Source of the DNA: Desulfobacteraceae bacterium | GTDB taxonomy: Bacteria; Desulfobacterota; DSM-4660; Desulfatiglandales; Desulfatiglandaceae | DNA length: 5,155 bases | Reading direction: 5' to 3' | Assembly (NCBI GenBank): GCA_011042035.1 | Contig: DQZA01000182.1 | Location: 1 to 5,155 of the forward strand | Shown: positions 1 to 5,155 of the stretch, one piece after another | Position numbering within the stretch: the first letter of the stretch is position 1 | Layout: every line of letters begins with the position of its first letter | Program-made: the position numbers and the translations under genes | Notes under the pieces: generated by a model | Told to the model about the DNA's origin: nothing | Databases searched by the model: none | The model's input: only the letters and a program-made list of their open reading frames with translations

Positions 1-218
1 AATTTCTTGTCCCTGAGCATATGAAAACTTGTGGATTGAAGCTCGTCTGGCGAGCTGATATCTCCAGAGACAAAATAAGGTATCCCGCAACCTCCGTATG
101 AGATTAGGTCACTGTGGTCAACCATTGTCACTTTCGATTCAGGCTCCAATCTCTTGAACCGACACGCAGCCTTTGGTCCAAGTGCAACTGCTCCAATAAT
201 CACTACATGTTGAGGCAT
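1..218 (-). CDS. FAD-dependent pyridine nucleotide-disulfide oxidoreductase, N-terminal part (CoA-disulfide reductase / NADH oxidase family)
   Basis: Reading the minus strand from the ATG at 218-216 gives 72 residues without a stop, running off the left edge, so only the N-terminus is present. Residues 5-14 (VVIIGAVALG) form the first beta strand and glycine-rich loop of a Rossmann FAD-binding fold. Residues 41-48 (YGGCGIPY) match the single redox-active cysteine motif of the CoA-disulfide reductase/NADH oxidase/polysulfide reductase group, with Cys44 as the likely active-site residue. These enzymes are cytoplasmic flavoproteins that use NAD(P)H to reduce disulfides, persulfides or oxygen. 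The exact substrate cannot be told from this fragment, and any C-terminal rhodanese or DsrE domain would lie outside the window. The start is supported by a strong Shine-Dalgarno AGAGGAGGA (228-236) nine bases upstream. The gene is divergent from the toxin-antitoxin pair and has its own promoter. Confidence 0.85.
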   Translation of the reverse strand, partial: MPQHVVIIGAVALGPKAACRFKRLEPESKVTMVDHSDLISYGGCGIPYFVSGDISSPDELQSTSFHMLRDKK

Positions 219-268
219 ATTCGGAAATCCTCCTCTTATGAAAAATCTTTAGAGTTTATTGGCTGGGC

Positions 269-297
269 ATCATAGAATGAAGCTAAATAATTTTCAA
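269..297 (-). promoter_or_regulatory. Sigma70-type promoter for the leftward FAD oxidoreductase gene
   Basis: On the minus strand a TTGAAA -35 box (292-297) is followed after exactly 17 bases by a TATGAT -10 box (269-274). Each box matches the consensus at 5 of 6 positions. Transcription would start near 262 and give a leader of about 45 bases before the ATG at 218, containing the Shine-Dalgarno site. No hairpin is apparent in that leader. Confidence 0.65.
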
Positions 298-350
298 TAG
301 TCTAAAGTGAGTGGGTAAGTGGTCGTAGTAACTGTCCGACGCACTATGGC

Positions 351-378
351 TTGACACCGGAGTTGTATGTGATACATT
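351..378 (+). promoter_or_regulatory. Promoter of the toxin-antitoxin operon
   Basis: A perfect -35 box TTGACA (351-356) is followed after 16 bases by TACATT (373-378), a 4-of-6 match to the -10 consensus. Transcription would start near 385, about 30 bases before the antitoxin ATG at 414. The -10 box overlaps the inverted repeat at 364-376, so bound repressor would block RNA polymerase. The -10 assignment is less certain than the -35. Confidence 0.6.
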
Positions 379-388
379 GTGAAATACA
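364..388 (+). promoter_or_regulatory. Putative antitoxin operator: inverted repeat plus repeated TGTGA-(N)-TACA half-sites
   Basis: TGTAT (364-368), spacer GTG, ATACA (372-376) is a perfect 5-bp inverted repeat overlapping the -10 box. A second related element, TGTGAAATACA (378-388), echoes TGTGATACA (368-376) at a 10-base offset, close to one helical turn. Ribbon-helix-helix antitoxins typically bind short, helically phased repeats in their own promoters, so this is the natural site for autorepression by the gene at 414. Binding is inferred and not shown by the sequence alone. Confidence 0.5.
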
Positions 389-413
389 GATGCGGTGTAA
401 AGGGGGGATTGTT

Positions 414-665
414 ATGCCAATCAGTGTAAGATTGGACAAAGATACGGAGAGGCTTCTGGAGATGACAGCTAAGGCCCTTGCCACTACAAAATCGAGCGTA
501 ATCAAGGCTTCGATTAAGGATTTCTGTCAAAAAAAGCTAAATGAGCAGAGAAAAAGACCTTACGAACTCATCTCTGATCTGATTGGCCATGAAGGGAGTG
601 GTGATGGAAACCTTGCTATCAATTCTGAAGAGATCTTGCGAAAGGCGTTCAGGAGGAATAGATGA
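414..665 (+). CDS. Ribbon-helix-helix (CopG/VapB-like) antitoxin
   Basis: This 83-residue protein begins MPISVRLD, the short beta strand typical of ribbon-helix-helix DNA-binding proteins. Helix A spans about residues 9-24 and helix B about 26-43, with TKSSVIKASIKDF resembling the family pattern. The C-terminal third (about 49-83, with PYELISDLIG and a basic end) is the part that in such antitoxins wraps around the toxin. The start at 414 is chosen because AGGGGGG (401-407) sits six bases upstream and the RHH fold begins immediately. An in-frame TTG at 351 falls on the -35 box of the promoter and is not a credible start. The stop overlaps the toxin start as ATGA, indicating translational coupling. 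The expected roles are neutralising the PIN toxin and repressing the shared promoter. The family call is firm; the name VapB is by analogy. Confidence 0.85.
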   Translation: MPISVRLDKDTERLLEMTAKALATTKSSVIKASIKDFCQKKLNEQRKRPYELISDLIGHEGSGDGNLAINSEEILRKAFRRNR

Positions 666-1075
666 TTCTCCTAGATACGGGTCCTATTGTTGCCTTTTTT
701 GATGTCTCGGATAACTACCACGCTAGGTGTATAGAGATTCTGAAGGACTTAGATGAAGAACTCTTAACTACTTGGGCCGTTCTTACAGAGGCATTTTATC
801 TCCTTGGATTCTCTTGGAAGGCCCAAAACAATCTATGGGAATTCATCTTAAGGGGAGGTGTCAGTGTACGATCGCTTAGCCAGTACCAACAGATTCGATG
901 TCGCCAACTAATGAAAAAGTACAAAGACTTACCAATGGATTTAGCCGACGCGACCCTGGTTGCTGTTGCAGAGGATGAAAGAATAAGAAAGATATTCACC
1001 CTTGATCATAAGGATTTCAGTGTCTATAGACCCAAGGGAATTAGGAAATTTACATTGCTCCCCGAGCATACTTGA
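662..1075 (+). CDS. PIN-domain ribonuclease toxin, VapC-like
   Basis: This 137-residue protein is a complete single PIN domain of normal length. Acidic residues expected to bind Mg2+ are visible: Asp5 in MILLDTGPIV, Glu43 in VLTEAFYLL, Asp93 and Asp96 in PMDLADATLVA, and Asp115 in FTLDHKDF near the C-terminus. PIN toxins are cytoplasmic endoribonucleases that cut specific RNAs, often tRNA or rRNA loops, when the labile antitoxin is lost. The start ATG overlaps the antitoxin stop by four bases, and AGGAGG (651-656) lies five bases upstream inside the antitoxin gene. All catalytic positions are kept, so the toxin looks functional. The RNA target cannot be predicted from sequence. The overlap with the RHH gene makes a stand-alone PIN nuclease unlikely. 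Confidence 0.88.
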   Translation: MILLDTGPIVAFFDVSDNYHARCIEILKDLDEELLTTWAVLTEAFYLLGFSWKAQNNLWEFILRGGVSVRSLSQYQQIRCRQLMKKYKDLPMDLADATLVAVAEDERIRKIFTLDHKDFSVYRPKGIRKFTLLPEHT

Positions 1076-1211
1076 AAAAGACCTTGTGCGGGTTTTCGTG
1101 TGGCCATAAAAAATATTGTTTGGCCGCGCTCACTGGTATTTTGCTTTGGCCCTATTTTTTGGAGTCGGATTGTTGCCCCTGGGACCGTCACTCTAATTGG
1201 GAGTTAAAAGA

Positions 1212-2840
1212 ATGCAATTGAAGCTTAAGAAGCACTCGGTATTTCCAGGGCGAAAAGGCCCTTTACTTCTGATTATAATGGACGGGATAGGGTTGGGTCC
1301 CCAGGATGAAAGAAATGCCGTTTTCATGGCTAATACGCCGACATTGGATAGGCTCTTTGCCTCAAAGCTTTTTTGTAGCCTTCAGGCCCATGGTACTGCC
1401 GTTGGACTTCCCAGCGATAAGGACATGGGAAATAGCGAAGTGGGTCATAATGCATTGGGAGCGGGTCGGGTGTTTGACCAGGGTGCACGGTTGGTAAATA
1501 AGGCCATTGAGACAGGTAAGATTTTTGAGACGGATCTGTGGGAACAAATTGTTGAGAGGGGGAAAAGGGGAGGGACGATCCACTTTATTGGCCTGCTTTC
1601 AGATGGCAATGTGCACTCCCATATTGATCACCTTTATAAATTAATCGATAAGTGCGCTGGACTCGGCATTAAGCGGGTGCGGATCCATGCGCTCCTCGAT
1701 GGTCGTGATGTGGGGGAGCGCTCTGCGCTGAATTATGTGATTCCTACAGAGGAGAAGCTTGCCAAACTCTCATCGGAGAAGGGTTTGGATTATCGAATTG
1801 CATCTGGCGGAGGCCGGATGAAGGTGACCATGGATCGGTACGAGGCCGATTGGAACATAGTGAAAAGAGGATGGGATGCGCACGTATTAGGGAAGGGGCG
1901 AAAATTTCGGTCAGCCAGAGAGGCAGTTGAGACGTATTACAAAGAAGACCCGACCATGACGGATCAATACATGGAAGCCTTCGTTATAGTGGATGAAAAA
2001 GGCAGTCCTGCGGGACCCGTTCGGGACGGGGACGCGGTAATTAACTTCAACTTCAGGGGAGACCGGGCCATCGAGATATCCAGGGCGTTTACGGAGAAGG
2101 AGTTCCGCGAATTTGACCGAGGCCCGCTCCCGGACATTGTATATGCGGGCATGATGGAATACGATGGCGACCTGCACATACCCCCCAACTTCTTGGTCTG
2201 GCCCCCTGCAATCGACCGGACCATTAGCGAATACTTGTGCGCTGCAGGCGTTACTTCGTTTGCCATATCAGAAACCCAGAAGTTTGGTCACGTGACTTAT
2301 TTCTGGAACGGCAACCGCTCTGGTTACATTGACGAGAAGCTGGAGACTTATATCGAGATACCATCAGACAGGATCCAATTTGACAAGGCACCCAAGATGA
2401 AGGCCCCTGAAATTACCGAGAAGACCATCGAGCTTCTAAGAAGTGGCCGTTACCGGTTCGGTAGGCTGAATTTCGCCAACGGGGATATGGTGGGACATAC
2501 CGGCGTAATGGAGGCTGCAATAATTGCAGTGCAAACAGTTGATTCATGCGTGGGCAGGCTCGTGGATGAGGTGTTGAAGTTAAATGGTATAGCAGTGGTG
2601 ACAGCGGATCATGGAAATTCAGATGAAATGTTTACCATTGACTCAGAAGGCAATCCCAAGCCAAAGACGGCCCATACACTAAATCCAGTGCCATTTGTGA
2701 TTGTGGATTCAGGCTATTCGGGAGAGTATAGGATGGCGAAGCTGGACAAAAGAGGGCTTTCCAATGTAGCTGCCACGCTGCTCAATCTTTTGGGCTATGA
2801 AAAAGTTGAAGATTATGACCCGTCTTTGATCACGTTTTAG
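1212..2840 (+). CDS. gpmI: 2,3-bisphosphoglycerate-independent phosphoglycerate mutase
   Basis: This cytoplasmic enzyme interconverts 3- and 2-phosphoglycerate in glycolysis and gluconeogenesis through a phosphoserine intermediate, using two Mn2+ or other divalent ions. At 542 residues it is somewhat longer than the roughly 510 of the Bacillus and E. coli forms. The alkaline-phosphatase-like domain supplies Asp24 (MDGIG), catalytic Ser75 (MGNSEVGHN), Asp425 and His429 (NGDMVGHTG), Asp466 and His467 (TADHGN) and His488 (TAHTLNPVP). The inserted phosphotransferase domain supplies His135 (DGNVHSH), Arg165-Asp166 (DGRDV), Arg202 and Arg209 (GGGRMKVTMDRY) and Arg282/Arg285 (FRGDR). Lys357 follows in SETQKFGHVTYFWNG. 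All catalytic residues are present. ATG 1212 is preferred over an in-frame TTG at 1197 because GGGAG (1199-1203) lies eight bases upstream of the ATG. It is probably the first gene of a three-gene operon. Insertions such as GGGRMKVTMDRYEADW and the NRSG segment point to the plant/kinetoplastid-like subtype. Confidence 0.97.
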   Translation: MQLKLKKHSVFPGRKGPLLLIIMDGIGLGPQDERNAVFMANTPTLDRLFASKLFCSLQAHGTAVGLPSDKDMGNSEVGHNALGAGRVFDQGARLVNKAIETGKIFETDLWEQIVERGKRGGTIHFIGLLSDGNVHSHIDHLYKLIDKCAGLGIKRVRIHALLDGRDVGERSALNYVIPTEEKLAKLSSEKGLDYRIASGGGRMKVTMDRYEADWNIVKRGWDAHVLGKGRKFRSAREAVETYYKEDPTMTDQYMEAFVIVDEKGSPAGPVRDGDAVINFNFRGDRAIEISRAFTEKEFREFDRGPLPDIVYAGMMEYDGDLHIPPNFLVWPPAIDRTISEYLCAAGVTSFAISETQKFGHVTYFWNGNRSGYIDEKLETYIEIPSDRIQFDKAPKMKAPEITEKTIELLRSGRYRFGRLNFANGDMVGHTGVMEAAIIAVQTVDSCVGRLVDEVLKLNGIAVVTADHGNSDEMFTIDSEGNPKPKTAHTLNPVPFVIVDSGYSGEYRMAKLDKRGLSNVAATLLNLLGYEKVEDYDPSLITF

Positions 2841-2855
2841 TTTAGAACAGGGTTC

Positions 2856-3773
2856 ATGACTAAAATAACCTCGATTCTTCTAGTGGCTAATCCTTATGCA
2901 GGCAGGTTTCGCAAGGCCACACTAAATCAAGTCTCGGCCTTTTATCGCACCAAGGGTATCTATGTAAAAGAAATATTGGATCTATCCGTCTTTCCTGCCA
3001 GCAACATTTTCAGGAAAAGGTGGGACGCTGCCCTGGTTATGGGTGGTGATGGAACGGTCAATAGGCTTGTGAATACCTTTAGTCCAGGTGCGGTGCCCAT
3101 TGGGATAATTCCTACCGGCACTGGCAACGTGTTCGCTAGAGAGCTTGGCATACCTCTGAAGGATCCCCTAAAGGCTGCCAGCGTCGTAATGAGGAACCAC
3201 AGGCGAGCCGTGGATCTGGGGTACATTGACGGCCGATACTTCCTCTTGATGACTGGAGTAGGATTTGATGGTGAAGTGGCCTCTATCCTCAAGTGGAAAC
3301 AAAAACGTGCCTTTGGAATTTGGGCATATGTGTTGGCTGCCATAAAGACCTTTCTTAAGTTCAAGCCCACCACTGTTCGTGTTGAAACTGAAGTAGGTAC
3401 ATGGCATGGGGTTGGCGTGCTCTTGTGTAATACGCAACGTTACGGGGGCCCGTTTTGTTTCATTAGGGAGGCTCGGATTGATGACGGCTATTTGGATGTG
3501 ATCATATTTAAGAAAATGGATATGATCAATATTCTGAGATACCTGTTAATGGCAACTGGGTTCTCGATGGGGAAATTGCGGAAAAACTATTCATGCTTCA
3601 GGGCCTCGAGAATAAATGTCTACTCTGATCCTGCTGTGGGTGTTCAAATGGATGGGGATTATTTTGGATCAACACCTATCTCTGTCAGCGTTTTGCCCAG
3701 ATGTCAGGAATTTTTCAGTCCCGGCCAGCAGTCTCGATATCTCTGTATTCCCTATTCATGTGCATTGCTATAA
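2856..3773 (+). CDS. Diacylglycerol kinase catalytic-domain lipid kinase (DagK/YegS/LCB5 family)
   Basis: This 305-residue protein has the complete two-lobed fold of the bacterial lipid kinase family, which transfers phosphate from ATP to diacylglycerol, sphingoid bases or related lipids at the inner membrane face. Visible motifs in order are NPYAG (12-16), the nucleotide-binding GGDGTVN (63-69), GTGNVFAREL (88-97), GVGFDGEV (134-141), DDGYLDV (209-215) and MDGD (265-268), where many relatives have DGE. There is no signal peptide and no clear membrane segment, in keeping with a peripheral enzyme. About 20 residues after position 285, ending in a Cys-containing tail, extend past the usual domain end and match nothing I recognise. 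It starts 15 bases after gpmI with only a weak AGGG (2849-2852) close to the ATG, so translation may depend on coupling to gpmI. The lipid substrate is unknown. Confidence 0.88.
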   Translation: MTKITSILLVANPYAGRFRKATLNQVSAFYRTKGIYVKEILDLSVFPASNIFRKRWDAALVMGGDGTVNRLVNTFSPGAVPIGIIPTGTGNVFARELGIPLKDPLKAASVVMRNHRRAVDLGYIDGRYFLLMTGVGFDGEVASILKWKQKRAFGIWAYVLAAIKTFLKFKPTTVRVETEVGTWHGVGVLLCNTQRYGGPFCFIREARIDDGYLDVIIFKKMDMINILRYLLMATGFSMGKLRKNYSCFRASRINVYSDPAVGVQMDGDYFGSTPISVSVLPRCQEFFSPGQQSRYLCIPYSCALL

Positions 3774-3801
3774 ATTCGGATTAAGGTAAAGGAGGGTTGA
3801 T

Positions 3802-4905
3802 ATGAGTCATCTATTTGAGGAGAGCAGTTTGAATACCATGAGATTGCGCAATCGATTTGTGCGTTCTGCCACGTGGGAAGGATTGGCAGCAGACGATGGT
3901 TCAGTAACGCCCCGTCTTATTGAAATGATGACAGGACTCGCTGAGGGTGGGGTAGGGCTCATAATACCGGGGCATGCCTATGTGGAAAAACAGGGACAGG
4001 CAGGTCCATGGCAGTTGGGGGCTTACGATGATAGATTGATACTGGGCCTGAAGCAGATGACCGATTCAGTACACAAGAAAGGCAGCAGAATTGCCCTCCA
4101 GCTCGCCCATTCTGGATACTTTGCGAGACGCGAAATAACCGGCCACGATCCTATTGCCCCTTCTTCCCTAGAGGGAATTGGGAAGACCCCCAGGAAGGCT
4201 ATGACCAAACATGACATCGAAAGGGTAGTAAAGGCCTTTGGTGATGCTGCAGGCCGCGCAAAGGAGGCAGGCTTTGACGCGGTCCAGATCCACGCTGCCC
4301 ATGGCTACCTTTTGAGCCAGTTCTTGTCTCCCTTCTATAACAGGCGCGAGGATGAGTATGGAGGATCGGTCGAGAACCGGGCTAGGGTCGTGTTGGAAGT
4401 TCTTTCCTCGATTCGCCAGGCGGTGGGTCCGGATTTTCCGGTACTTATCAAGATGAATTGTGCTGACTTTATTGATAGGGGCCTAACCCTGGAGGGTTCA
4501 ATTGAGATAGGAAAGCTGTTAGAGCGCAACGGCATAGATGCAATTGAACTTAGCGGAGGGGTCCTAACCGGTGGCAAGTTGAGCCCCAGCCGCATGGGGA
4601 TAAAGACAGAGGAGAAGGAGGCATATTTTCGTAACGAGGCCAAGGCGTTTAAGAAGATAATTAATGTCCCTCTCATACTGGTTGGTGGTATTCGGTCGTT
4701 TCAGGTCGCCGATAAACTGCTCAAGGAGAACGTGGCAGATTACTTTTCCATGAGCAGGCCATTGATCAGGGAGCCTAACCTTGTCAATAGGTGGAAGAGC
4801 GGTGATCTTCGCAGAGCAGAGTGCGTATCAGATAACCAATGCTTTATCCCGGGGATAGAGGGAAAGGGTGTATATTGCCTGAAAGCGGAAAAAGAAGGAA
4901 GGTAA
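3802..4905 (+). CDS. NADH:flavin oxidoreductase, Old Yellow Enzyme family (YqjM-like) with Cys-containing C-terminal tail
   Basis: This 367-residue FMN-binding TIM barrel is expected to use NAD(P)H to reduce activated C=C bonds or similar acceptors in the cytoplasm. Signatures include RNRFVRSATWEG (16-27), QLAHSG (100-105), the active-site segment IHAAHGYLLSQFLSP (163-177) with His164, His167 and Tyr169, then RREDEYGGSVENR (181-193), and the phosphate-binding GGI (295-297) and SMSRPLIREP (316-325). His164/His167/Tyr169 match the substrate-binding and proton-donor residues of YqjM. Thr24 is where YqjM has a flavin-tuning Cys. After the barrel, Cys341, Cys347 and Cys359 sit in a tail like that which holds a [4Fe-4S] cluster in 2,4-dienoyl-CoA reductase relatives, but Asp344 stands where a Cys would be expected. 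The second, FAD/NADH-binding domains of those larger enzymes are absent. Shine-Dalgarno AAAGGAGG (3788-3795) lies six bases before the ATG. The natural substrate is unknown. Confidence 0.92.
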   Translation: MSHLFEESSLNTMRLRNRFVRSATWEGLAADDGSVTPRLIEMMTGLAEGGVGLIIPGHAYVEKQGQAGPWQLGAYDDRLILGLKQMTDSVHKKGSRIALQLAHSGYFARREITGHDPIAPSSLEGIGKTPRKAMTKHDIERVVKAFGDAAGRAKEAGFDAVQIHAAHGYLLSQFLSPFYNRREDEYGGSVENRARVVLEVLSSIRQAVGPDFPVLIKMNCADFIDRGLTLEGSIEIGKLLERNGIDAIELSGGVLTGGKLSPSRMGIKTEEKEAYFRNEAKAFKKIINVPLILVGGIRSFQVADKLLKENVADYFSMSRPLIREPNLVNRWKSGDLRRAECVSDNQCFIPGIEGKGVYCLKAEKEGR

Positions 4906-4993
4906 TATCCCGCATGATTCCAACAGCATGCCATTTTCCGCCCAGCCACCTTTCCACCTAGCCTTAATCTCCTTATTAGGAACGGCTACCAAT

Positions 4994-5022
4994 AAAAAAG
5001 GCCTCACGTTCTTGAGGCCTTT
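4994..5022 (-). terminator. Rho-independent terminator of tRNA-Val, probably bidirectional
   Basis: AAAGGCCTCA (4997-5006) and TGAGGCCTTT (5013-5022) form a perfect 10-bp stem around a 6-base loop. On the minus strand the stem runs into a U-tract (the A-run from 4994), ideal for ending the tRNA transcript. On the plus strand it is followed by GTTTA, which with the stem's final TTT gives a weaker T-rich run. It could therefore also stop transcripts of the gpmI operon, about 90 bases after the last stop codon. Confidence 0.85.
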
Positions 5023-5032
5023 GTTTACTCTG

Positions 5033-5107
5033 TGGTGGGCGGTGCGAGATTTGAACTCGCGACTTCCACCGTGTGAGGATGGCACTCTCCCGCTGAGTTA
5101 ACCGCCC
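5033..5107 (-). tRNA. tRNA-Val, anticodon CAC
   Basis: The 75-base minus-strand sequence folds into a full cloverleaf. The acceptor stem GGGCGGT pairs perfectly with ACCGCCC and is followed by A73 and an encoded CCA (5033-5035). The D arm is ACTC/GAGT with a 7-base loop containing GGG. The anticodon stem CCATC/GGTGG (one T-G wobble) carries the loop CTCACAC with anticodon CAC at 5073-5075. The variable loop is AAGTC and the T arm is GCGAG/CTCGC with loop TTCGAAT. Anticodon CAC reads the valine codon GUG. All expected elements are intact and there is no intron. It lies convergent to the gpmI operon, separated by the shared hairpin. Confidence 0.95.
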
Positions 5108-5119
5108 ACTTGAATGAAC

Positions 5120-5148
5120 AGCATAGCGAACCGAGCCCTATTTGTAAA
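5120..5148 (-). promoter_or_regulatory. Promoter of tRNA-Val
   Basis: On the minus strand TTTACA (5143-5148) and TATGCT (5120-5125) are separated by exactly 17 bases. The -10 box ends 12 bases before the mature tRNA 5' end, so the 5' leader would be only about five to seven bases. The position and spacing fit a sigma70 promoter dedicated to this tRNA, although transcription from further upstream outside the window cannot be excluded. Confidence 0.55.
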
Positions 5149-5155
5149 TAGAAAA

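Noticed and set aside
351..413. N-terminal extension of the antitoxin from TTG 351
   Set aside because: The TTG is the start of a perfect -35 box, there is no ribosome site before it, and the RHH fold begins exactly at the ATG at 414, which has a good Shine-Dalgarno.
294..530. 78-codon minus-strand ORF overlapping the antitoxin and its promoter
   Set aside because: It is antisense to the well-supported antitoxin and promoter, has no recognisable domain, and the real leftward gene begins at 218.
1061..1096. Possible terminator after the toxin: CCCG-A-GCA pairing with TGT-G-CGGG, followed by TTTT
   Set aside because: The stem has an A-G mismatch, a G-T wobble and a 16-base loop, and it overlaps the toxin's last codons. 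It is too weak to call.
1084..1112. Candidate gpmI promoter TTGTGC-17-TAAAAA
   Set aside because: Only 3 of 6 and 4 of 6 consensus matches in an A/T-rich gap. No better pair was found in 1076-1211, so the gpmI promoter remains unassigned and could include read-through from the toxin operon.
1106..1160. Inverted A/T tracts AAAAAATA and TATTTTTT upstream of gpmI
   Set aside because: An A/T-only stem with a loop of about 40 bases is not stable enough to suggest a terminator or riboswitch.
1197..1211. Alternative gpmI start at TTG 1197
   Set aside because: No ribosome site precedes it, and the GGGAG at 1199-1203 is well placed for the ATG at 1212.
1911..2266. Two minus-strand ORFs inside gpmI
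   Set aside because: They are shadows of a highly conserved plus-strand gene and show no family resemblance or ribosome sites.
4906..4993. Search for an attachment site or small gene between the operon and the tRNA terminator
   Set aside because: No duplicate of the tRNA 3' end, no integrase and no ORF with a ribosome site is visible. The tRNA is intact, so there is no sign of an integrated element within the window.

Overview
The window is a bacterial chromosomal segment with moderate base composition and compact gene spacing. Gene content is most like a Desulfobacterota/deltaproteobacterial or similar anaerobe: an FAD-dependent disulfide-reductase-family enzyme with a YGGCGIPY active site, a YqjM-like ene-reductase with a Cys-containing tail, and a glycolytic phosphoglycerate mutase. 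This taxonomic guess rests on remembered family resemblance only and is an inference.

Layout. On the minus strand at the left edge (1-218) is the N-terminal part of an FAD-dependent oxidoreductase, cut off by the window, with a clear promoter (269-297) and Shine-Dalgarno site. The interval 219-413 is a divergent promoter region. On the plus strand, a two-gene type II toxin-antitoxin module follows (414-1075): a ribbon-helix-helix antitoxin and a PIN-domain VapC-like toxin, overlapping by 4 bases. Its promoter has a perfect TTGACA -35 box, and a 13-base inverted repeat reaches into the -10 box, the expected architecture for autorepression.

After a 136-base gap, three plus-strand genes lie 15 and 28 bases apart (1212-4905) and probably form one operon: gpmI (2,3-bisphosphoglycerate-independent phosphoglycerate mutase, of the long form that resembles plant and kinetoplastid enzymes), a diacylglycerol-kinase-family lipid kinase, and an Old Yellow Enzyme family NADH:flavin oxidoreductase. 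They have no obvious common pathway: central glycolysis/gluconeogenesis, lipid phosphorylation and flavin-dependent reduction.

The right end carries a complete tRNA-Val (anticodon CAC) on the minus strand (5033-5107) with an upstream promoter. Between it and the operon lies a perfect 10-bp hairpin with a U-tract (4994-5022), placed to terminate the tRNA transcript and possibly also the convergent operon.

I found no insertion sequence, CRISPR array or phage gene. The items most worth a second look are the Asp in place of the Cys I would expect in the tail of the flavin oxidoreductase, the eukaryote-like GpmI subtype, the toxin-antitoxin operator, and a possible decayed fragment of a pgpA-like gene just upstream of gpmI. 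I do not see convincing evidence of a wholly new system.
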